Translations under genes and position numbers: made by a program
Part shown: positions 57,399-64,000 of the stretch, piece after piece
How the letters are laid out: each line of letters opens with the position of its first letter
Position numbering within the stretch: the first letter of the stretch is position 1
Source of the DNA: Cycas panzhihuaensis
Taxonomy: Eukaryota; Cycadophyta
Direction of reading: 5' to 3'
NCBI GenBank assembly: GCA_023213395.1
Contig: CM041465.1
Location: 184,395,741-184,459,740 of the forward strand
DNA length: 64,000 nt
The notes under the pieces: generated by a model
What the model was told of the DNA's origin: nothing
The model's input: only the letters and a program-made list of their open reading frames with translations
Database searches by the model: none

Positions 57399-58487
57399 AT
57401 GAGGACAGTAGGGTGCCAGGAGGCTTACATACTAAAGCTGAAGCAAGACCTCCAAGCTCTAACGACTGCATTTCAGGCCAAGGTTAAGCGGGTAGGTTGG
57501 GGAGACTACATCTACTGTAACCCCATGTACTATGACCTCGAATTGATGGACCAAATCCTAATGGCCCTAAAGGCAGACAGTAGGAAGGCCAAAATGGACG
57601 CAGACATAGTCCATACTATCACTAGACTTTCCAAGGAGGGAGAGGTTCCATTGGGAACAAAGAGATCAGAGGTAGACTGGGAAATGTGGCTAAGGGAATT
57701 ATGCCAGCCCAACACTCAGATTATGTCCGGCAGAATCAGAGTAGCCGATATTATGGACGGAAGACTTCAGTGGGTGGCCAAAGTGATTAATTCCAAGTTT
57801 TTGTCAAAACGGAAGTACATCTACATCTAGGGAGGCATGATGCAGGTGTTGTTAAAAATTTGAGATGGAGAAAGGATGAATTGGTCAGAATTTTTGGCAA
57901 AAAATATGAGACAGCAGCTACAAGAGATTAGGACACATCCATTCCGCCATCCTTCATTGCCTTTGGCAATTTTATTCTACTAGTGTCCAGAGGTACAACT
58001 GACCAGGACTACTATCTCTCCTCGGGAGCCAATTATCAAGTAGTGGGTAGTAGAATTTCCAAACACAACAACCAGTCTGGAAGCAAAATAGAGAGTATAA
58101 AAGCAGATGCAAAAGGTGCTTACCTGGCTACAGAAAACACCAGGAACACCTATCAGTCATCGGATGAAACAAGCTGTTCATCGTCGCGGAAAGAGGAAGA
58201 AGGGAGAAGAAGAAACAGAAGAAGACGAGGAAGAGGAAGCAAAAGCATCCTGGGAAGAATGGGAAGACTTCCCACCAGCAACAGAGGCAGGAGAACCTTT
58301 AGCACCTCCTACACCGCAGGATAAAGCGGGACCCATTATCCAAATGATTCAGGAAATGGAGGCAGGGTACAAAGTAGAGATAGCGGCCCTTCAGGATAAA
58401 ATAAAGGAGAAGGATGCCATTATTGCCACCCTGACATAGATAAATAAGGAAATTTTGGGAGGACAGAGGCAACAGGAGCCACCTTGA
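57399..58487 (+). pseudogene. Gypsy-C accessory ORF of unknown function (pseudogene)
   Basis: One frame from ATG 57399 to TGA 58485-58487, 362 codons, broken by about seven stops and no frameshift. The N-terminal 143 residues are open (VGWGDYIYCNPMYYD, ADIVHTITRLSKEGEVPLGT, MWLRELCQPNTQIMSG). Later come a basic HRRGKRKKG patch (possible nuclear signal), an acidic EEETEEDEEEEAK run, and a probable C-terminal coiled coil (IQEMEAGYKVEIAALQDKIK). It lies between integrase and 3' LTR, where some Gypsy elements keep env-like genes, but I see no signal peptide or membrane segment. The Gypsy-D copy is about 80% identical. Three stops match CAG or CAA in Gypsy-D. The function is unknown. Confidence 0.75.
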
Positions 58488-58580
58488 GACAGAGTAGGGG
58501 AGGGATACCCCGAATTTTTGATTTTTTGGAGTTTTGTTGAGCAAGGATGCTCAAACCCATAACTGTTGACCCAGGATAGA
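58488..58580 (+). other. Gypsy-C 3' untranslated region and polypurine tract candidate
   Basis: Contains the purine run GAGTAGGGGAGGGA just after the accessory ORF stop. The bases immediately before the LTR (AGGATAGA) are also purine-rich. The same sequence occurs inverted at 59554-59650 in Gypsy-D. Confidence 0.5.
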
Positions 58581-59425
58581 TGTTGCAGTCAAAAGTGATC
58601 CAATTGTTGTGTGAGGACCAGAGGTAGGTCAGATAACCCGAGTTGTGCAGGTACAGATCACACGGAGGTGCACACGAGGCAAAACGGCAGAAAAACCAGC
58701 ATTTTGGGTACGTATGACAGGTGCGTACTTGGAACGGGTACGTATGATAGATACGTACCAATGACAGAATGGAACCGAGCAGAAGCGGTACGCACGACTC
58801 AAGGGGACCAGTGAAGACTTGTTGAGGTGCCAGACATATGTACGGACGTACAGACATAAAGGATGGATTAATTAAATGCTAAACAATTGATTAAGTGAAA
58901 GGGTACGCATGACTGAAGGGGTACGATTATGACGAGTGCTATAACCCTTCAAATTAAAAGGTACCAACATGAGTACTTAAGGAGGTACGCATGTTTCACC
59001 AGGTTAGGGTGAGAGCTGGATATCACGGGTATGCAAAGGTGCAGGAGCCAGTACGCATGACAGCCATTTGGAGCATCACTGTATGATAAGTACCATCTGG
59101 GTACGCATATGCAATAGAAAGATTGTATGCTGCTGGAATGCTCAGGAATGCATTCCAGTCTCTGTGTAAATGAACTGTTGACTTAATAAAAAGAAGAGTT
59201 ACATGGAAATTGGTGTATTCTTGGTGTTGTGATGATGATTTACTGAGTATATATTGATTTCTGTACTACTATGTACTATTCTGTGAATTATATGTGAAAT
59301 ATATGTGGAATGTATGTGAATGACCATGTTGATAGTATCCTGAACTAGACTATAGCGCTGTGTAACCTTGATAAGTGTGGGATATCTCATAAGTGTAATA
59401 AGATAAACCCTAGCTGAAGTCAACA
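58581..59425 (+). repeat. Gypsy-C 3' LTR
   Basis: 845 bp, TGTTGCAGTC to AAGTCAACA, followed by the CCCAG duplication. Confidence 0.95.
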
Positions 59426-59430
59426 CCCAG

Positions 59431-59553
59431 AATACTAATTTCTTCACTATTTTGCCTTATGCGTACCTCCGTACGGTCTGTACCTGCACGTCTTAGATTA
59501 CGTGACCTACCTCTGGTCTTCCAACAGCCATAGGATCACTTTATGCCCCAACA
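59431..59553 (-). repeat. Gypsy-D 3' LTR, right part
   Basis: The missing start of the Gypsy-D LTR, inverted: CTACCTCTGGTC and GGATCACTTT match the complement of the first 125 bp of the Gypsy-C LTR, ending CCAACA. It joins 48881 once Gypsy-C and one CCCAG are removed. Confidence 0.88.
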
Positions 59554-59650
59554 TCTATCCCGGGTCAACAGTTATGGGTTTGAGCATCCTTGCTTAACAA
59601 AACTCCAAAAACTTTTCAAAAATTGGGGTGTATTCCTCCCCCACTTTATC

Positions 59651-60883
59651 TCAAGGCAGCTCCTGCTGCCTCTGTCCTCCCAAAATTTCTTCATTAATCT
59701 GTGTTAGAGTGGCAATGATAGCATCCTTTTCTTTAATTTTGTCTTGAAGGGTAGCTATCTCAGCTTTATACCCTTCCTCCATTTCTTGAATTAACTGAAT
59801 TATTGGTCTTGCTTTGTCATGTGGTATAGGAGGTGCTGAGGGTTCCCCTACCTCTGTTGCCTGAGGGAAGTCTTCCCATTCTTCTCAGGAGGTCTCTGCT
59901 TCTTCTTCCTCCTCCTCTGTTTCTTCTTCTCCCTTCTTCTTCTTACCTCTTCTATGGACAACCTGTTTTATCTGATGAGGAATGGGTGTTCTTAGTGTCT
60001 TCTATAACCAGGTAAGTACTTTCTACATTTATTTTTGTACCCTTCTCTTTGCTTCCAGGCTATTCACTATGTTTGGAAATTCTGCTGCCCACTGTTTGAT
60101 AATAGGTTCCCATGGAGAAATGGTGGTCCTGGTCAGCTGCACATCTGGACACTGATAGAACAAGATAGCTAATAGCAAGGAGGGATGCCGGAATGGATGT
60201 GTCCTAATCTCCTTGAGTTGCTGCCTCATGTTCTCTGCCAAGAATTCAGACCAATTCAGTTTCTCCCCATCCCGAATTTTCAACAACACCTGCATCATGC
60301 CTCCCTAGATGTATGTGTACTTCCATTCAGACAAAAATCTGGAATTTATCACTTTTGCCACCCATTGAAGTCTAACATCAATAATGTCTGCTACATGGAT
60401 TCCACCAGATATAATCTGAGTATTTGGTTGACACAATTCCCTTAACCACATTTCTCGGTCAATTTCTGACCTTTTTGTTCCTAGTGGAACTTCTCCTTCA
60501 TTTGGAAGTTTTGTAATGGTGTGAATTATGTCTGCATCCATTTTGGCCTTCCTGCTATCCTCCTTCAGTGCCAACAGGATTTGATCCATAAGTTCTGGGT
60601 CATAATACATTGGGTTGCAGTAAATGTAGTCTCCCCATCCTGCTTGCTTAACCTTGGTCTGGAATTGAGCTGGTAGGGCTTGTAACTCTTGCTTGAGCTT
60701 TGGTATAAATGCCTCTTGGCATCCTGCTGTCCTCATAATGGCTGTGGAGTCCCAGAGATAGGAAAAATAACCTAAGCGTACAAACCAAAACCCTACGTGC
60801 GTACCTTTGAGGAATGCTTGCCATTTTTGTGACTTTCTCAGATCGAGATGCGTGCAGTCAATTTCCTCGCGTCTGCGCCGCAT
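59651..60883 (-). pseudogene. Gypsy-D accessory ORF of unknown function (pseudogene)
   Basis: A minus-strand frame from ATG 60883 to TGA at 59651-59653, 410 codons. The first 192 codons are open to a TAG at 60305, the next 89 to 60029, and the rest has four further stops. The Met at 60736 aligns with the Gypsy-C start; the extra N-terminal 49 residues also have a shifted counterpart in Gypsy-C, so the longer start may be original. Shared features are the GWGDYIYCNPMYYD block, the RRGKKKKGEEE patch and the C-terminal coiled coil (IQEMEEGYKAEIATLQDKIK). The TAG before GGMMQVLL is at the same codon in both copies. Confidence 0.78.
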
Positions 60884-60939
60884 GCTTGCTTAGTAGATTT
60901 TTCAGAGTTGATTCATCCGTTTCACTCTGCATACTTCGC

Positions 60940-61400
60940 GAGAATGCTCGCAGGTACATAATACTTTGTCGTATTCAGATTTTTTGTCTTATACGTGCCG
61001 TTGATGCGTATAGTGTTAAGTGCCTCTACTGTGTATACTTGATTACGTACGTTTCTGGTATGTAAAATGTAACTGGGCACTTAAGTTTATTTTCCACTGT
61101 GCGTACCCGATTACGTACTTTTTTGGTACATATACTGTAATCATTTAGCTTACTTCTCTTTCCATTGTACATACCTGCTTGCGTACTTTTTAGGCACGTA
61201 TAATGTAATTGAGCAACTTAAAATTTGTTTACACTGTGTGTACCTGACTGCATACTTTTTAGGTATGTATAGTATATTTTTTAGTCACTTTTTTGAACTG
61301 TGCGTACTGGACTGTATTTTCTTGGTGCGTATAGTATATTTTTTAAAATTTGATCACTTTTTTAATTGTACGTACCTGGTAACATACCCTGATGGTACGT
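60940..61400 (-). repeat. Gypsy-D GTAC dyad array
   Basis: Inverted counterpart of the Gypsy-C array: words such as CACTGTGCGTACC and GGTACATATACTG alternate about every 65 bp (near 61095, 61155, 61230, 61300). Units have diverged from those in Gypsy-C, but the dyad arrangement is kept. Confidence 0.75.
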
Positions 61401-61639
61401 ATAATGTATTTTGCTTGTATGCTTTTGATTTTTCCGATGATTTTTTCAATTACTGATGCAGTTTCTTATGTCTGTGATGAGTTACGGTTGTTTTTCTGTT
61501 TTTTATTTTTTTTGTATTTTATGTTACGTACTGAACTGAATCACGTTTTGGTATCAAGGCAATTCAATTTTGTCTCAACTTCATGCAACACGTTATAGTA
61601 CAACCTGCTGATTCGGCTGGTAAGTTGCTCCACCCTAGT

Positions 61640-62060
61640 TGATATAGGGTTTCAGTTTACTATCCTTGACCATTTCAGGCAATAGTTGGCATGATAGTTT
61701 CTTCAACTGGATAGTGTCATTCTGGTACACCTTCTCAATCATATATGGGCCTTTCCAATGCATCTTCAATTCTCCTTGGGTTGTTTGGGATTTTTTGTTG
61801 AATCACCATACTTGATCACCCTTCTTGAAATATGATGTCTTGTCGTGGCAGTCGTGCCTTGTCCTTTTTGGCCTTTTCCTTGGTGTTGTATGCTTTGTCG
61901 ATTTCTTTTTATGATCCCTTAATTGGTCTTCTCCTAACCAATGTTCTCTATAATGTCTCAAATGGGAAATTCCATATAGTAGTTCTCCATAAAAGGTCTT
62001 CACATAATCTCCAATGTATTCTTCATGATTTCTATCTTCTGAAGTGACAACTTTGTTTCC
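61640..62060 (-). pseudogene. Gypsy-D deletion fusion: gag-like start joined to integrase C-terminus
   Basis: The minus-strand frame 62003-61803 starts KTFYGELLYGISHLRHYREH, matching the second gag-like domain of Gypsy-C. Within about 30 codons it continues as HDCHDKTSYFKKGDQVW, an integrase C-terminal module, followed by LKMHWKGPYMIEKVYQND and KLKPYIN toward 61640. About 3 kb of RT-integrase is missing at the join (near 61930). The fusion stays in frame. The integrase tail is only distantly similar to that of Gypsy-C. Confidence 0.75.
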
Positions 62061-62084
62061 TAGACCAGAATCTCTAGGGATACT

Positions 62085-62693
62085 CTAAGCAAGTTCCTTC
62101 CCTTCTTCTTCAAATTTGGCACCGATGGTTGAAAAAGATCTTCCGCTGGGTAGGTGTACCTCTAAAGAAGATGAGGAAGGATTGTTACTTCCTTTCTCGG
62201 GCTGGGATAGGGGTGGGGAAGGGCAATCTACCTCAAGACCCACACTGGAGGTAGAGGGAAGGTTAGGGTTAGAGGGGGTTGGGGTATTGGGAGGTGAATT
62301 AGTGTAAGGGTTTGGGTTAAAAGGGGGATTTGGGTTTGGGTCTAGGTTTTTAATGTTATTATTAACACTCGTATAATCAACAAATTCAGATTTAATATCA
62401 ATGTCCTCAGTTACAGTCTGAGAGAGTAGGTTACACCTATAGGATGAGGGGTTGACTTCATATGCATCCCGTAGCCAATAATCCATGAATCTCATTCCGT
62501 GTTCGTTGTCCGAAGAGTTGTATATTTCCCCGAAATAGGTCGGTTCTTCTTGCTGATAATTGATCGATGTGGTGGGCTCTTCCGCAGTATGATATAGGTG
62601 TTCTTTCCCAATAGAAGAGAATGTTGTGTCGCTCGTGACAGTCATGCTGGATCCCTCATCTGGTATCATTTCGATGGAGTTTCTTCCCAGCAT
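62085..62693 (-). pseudogene. Gypsy-D polyprotein linker
   Basis: An open 202-codon frame, MLGRNSIEMIPDEGSS onward, homologous to 52409-52986 of Gypsy-C. It contains a Pro/Asn-rich tract (NPNPPFNPNPYTNSPPN) and Ser-rich sequence. It is in frame with the protease upstream apart from a stop region at 62694-62750. No domain recognised. Confidence 0.65.
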
Positions 62694-62750
62694 CGGTAAT
62701 ACTACTTTATTTTCATTATTCGATAAGGTGAAGGTTACATTTTTCTAGTT

Positions 62751-63240
62751 TTAGAGGCATTGCATTTTGTATAACCATGGCCTTCCCAAGAGTGCTAGAT
62801 AGGGCGTTGCCCCTTTTTCTGTTTCTACGATTGTGAAGTCAATTTTTACCACTATCCCTACCACATCTACCTTGATGTCGGCCAATCTCCCCATAGGTTG
62901 TACCAATAATTCATTGGCCAATTTCAACGAATATGTCACCGCTTCCAACTTCGGGCTTCCCAGTTTACGCCATGTCGAAGCTGGTAATATATTTACCGCC
63001 GCGCCTCCATCAACGATTACTCTTGGGAATGTTTCTCTCAAGACCGTCATTGTTACCATCGGATCCATATCAAATGATGGTATTATTTGCTTTAAACTCT
63101 TTGTAATTCCATGTTGTAATACTCCTCCTTTTATCCAATCAATAACTTGGCATAGGGGGATGGTCAACTATAATTGTTTGACCAAATTTTCCATCAATAG
63201 CAGCATTCTTGGAATGTCTTCCACTGGCAATCCTTTAAAG
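62751..63240 (-). pseudogene. Gypsy-D aspartic protease
   Basis: Frame 63167-62751 contains the active site VIVDGGAAVNILPASTW and ALLGRPWLYKMQCL. The upstream MEELFKGLPVEDIPRML (about 63240) follows a stop. It is about 80% identical to the Gypsy-C protease. The + strand frame over this region is its antisense shadow. Confidence 0.85.
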
Positions 63241-63305
63241 AGTTCCTCCATTTACACCATTTGCAGCTGTACCTTAGGCTCTTCTGGTATATTCTCTTTT
63301 TCTTT

Positions 63306-64000
63306 CTATTTATTCTTCCGTACGTATACGTACTTAGTCTCTGGTTTTCCTATCGGTAATATATTCTCTTCTCGGATTAAGCCATCTAATACTTGTTTTG
63401 CTTTTTTAAACCAATCCATTTCTATTGGCGGATCCAGATATCCTTCGTTCAGTTTCTCCTTCTGTTTATTTTGGAGTTTGACATTTTTGGTTTCTGGTAT
63501 GATCATCATTAAATTGGTGGCTTTGGCCTTTCCTTTACAATCTTCCATTTTATGGTCACTTGGGCCACAGTTATTACATACAAATAGTTTCTGTTCGTAT
63601 TCCTGTTTCGTTGGGCATTCTGACTTCCAGTGCCCAAATTGCAGACAGATGATGCATCTACCCATTGGTGGTTTTTTCCTTGAGGGTTCTTGTGTACCCC
63701 TTGTTGTGTACATATTTCGAGGTGGGTTGCCTCCCCTTCCCCTACCTCATCCTCTGTAGGCCTTTCCTTTGGGATTATAGAAACAATTATTGGTCGTATG
63801 CGTATCTACGTTGCATATGTGGCACCATCTGTCCTGTTGGTGTAATGCACTATTTTTTAAATTCAATTCACATTCTTTAGTGGTATGTGAATTCTCTTCA
63901 CAGATGTGGTACCATTTGGTTATTCTTCTGACATGGTCCTTCTTTTTCGTTGTTTCTTATTCATCTCTGTTATTTCTAATTTTCAGCCTGGCCACTTCTT
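63306..64000 (-). pseudogene. Gypsy-D gag nucleocapsid with zinc knuckles (runs off window)
   Basis: Leftward on the minus strand: YHICEENSHTTKEC (first Cys to Tyr, about 63900), CHICNVDTHTTNNC (about 63820), a Gly/Arg-rich linker, then CIICLQFGHWKSEC and CNNCGPSDHKMEDC (63550-63660). Each knuckle damaged in Gypsy-C is intact here, and the one damaged here is intact there, so the ancestor had four. The capsid part lies beyond base 64000. Confidence 0.85.

Larger units (their letters stand above)
48882..59425 (+). mobile_element. Gypsy-C: Ty3/Gypsy element with accessory ORF, inserted in Gypsy-D LTR
   Basis: LTRs 48882-49726 and 58581-59425 are both 845 bp. A perfect target duplication CCCAG lies at 48877-48881 and 59426-59430. 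Interior on +: gag (49868-51800), protease (51854-52370), a linker, a second gag-like domain (52987-53457), RT-RNase H (53780-55230), integrase (55480-56538), dyad array (56790-57240), accessory ORF (57399-58487). Stops and a few shifts inactivate it. Gypsy-D is a relative in opposite orientation. Confidence 0.95.
59554..64000 (-). mobile_element. Gypsy-D: inverted relative of Gypsy-C with internal deletion, continues past window end
   Basis: Reading leftward from 64000: gag zinc knuckles (63300-63960), protease (62751-63240), linker (62085-62693), a truncated second gag-like domain fused to an integrase C-terminus (61640-62060), dyad array (60940-61400), accessory ORF (59651-60883) and the 3' LTR. 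RT, RNase H and most of integrase are missing, so this copy could move only with help from a relative. Confidence 0.9.

Noticed and set aside
57399-58487. Accessory ORF as an envelope-like gene
   Set aside because: The position fits, but no signal peptide, transmembrane helix or glycosylation-rich ectodomain is visible. The basic, acidic and coiled-coil segments suggest an intracellular protein.
62833-63759. 308-codon + strand ORF
   Set aside because: It is exactly antisense to the Gypsy-D protease and zinc-knuckle gag. The same antisense opening exists opposite Gypsy-C (51335-52113), as expected from codon bias of the sense frame.
1-64000. CRISPR arrays, bacterial operons, riboswitches or phage genes
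   Set aside because: No regular direct-repeat/spacer array or prokaryotic gene organisation is present. The repeats seen are retroelement or microsatellite in kind.

Overview
The window is plant nuclear DNA. It looks like the repeat-dense intergenic space of a large-genome seed plant; a gymnosperm is plausible, but that is inference. The evidence is layer upon layer of decayed LTR retrotransposons (Ty1/Copia and Ty3/Gypsy) with plant-type primer-binding sites (mostly TGGTATCAGAGC, initiator tRNA-Met), a PIF/Harbinger DNA transposon, and no bacterial features. I found no intact host protein gene.

Layout. 1-2992: the two-gene body of a PIF/Harbinger element (trihelix/Myb-like ORF1, DDE transposase), each gene readable in one frame and broken by stops. 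3072-4303: a 1.2-kb alternating purine/pyrimidine microsatellite. 4304-5600: AT-rich, no gene. 5600-7720: a GC-richer array of repeated short stem-loops. 7720-10300: non-coding, with two paralogous fold-backs that resemble plant microRNA precursors (8437-8553 and 8863-8960). 10300-13800: non-coding, with a 104-bp tandem duplication.

13.8-38.1 kb: an old minus-strand Gypsy (Gypsy-A) split by successive insertions: Copia-A (15760-19347), a non-autonomous LTR element LARD-X (22637-25393), and Gypsy-B (25733-36275), which itself holds Copia-B (30681-35660). From 38.1 kb comes the putative Gypsy-A 5' LTR, split by Copia-C (38974-44408), the best preserved element, with 208-bp LTRs and an AAATT target duplication. 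45.9-47.7 kb: Copia-D, a gag-like reading frame next to one LTR.

48.1-64 kb: two members of one Gypsy family in opposite orientation. Gypsy-C (+, 48882-59425, 845-bp LTRs, CCCAG duplication) inserted into the 3' LTR of Gypsy-D (-, continuing past the window end). The family layout is unusual: a gag with four CCHC zinc knuckles, protease, a second gag-like domain, RT-RNase H, integrase, an array of GTAC-containing dyad repeats, and a roughly 360-codon accessory ORF before the 3' LTR. The accessory ORF and the dyad array are present in both copies, and the accessory protein is about 80% identical between them. This family is my best candidate for something not previously described.

Throughout, reading frames are broken far more by nonsense codons at Gln, Trp and Arg positions than by frameshifts. 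That is what C-to-T decay of methylated transposons would produce. Names such as Gypsy-A are labels for this report only.
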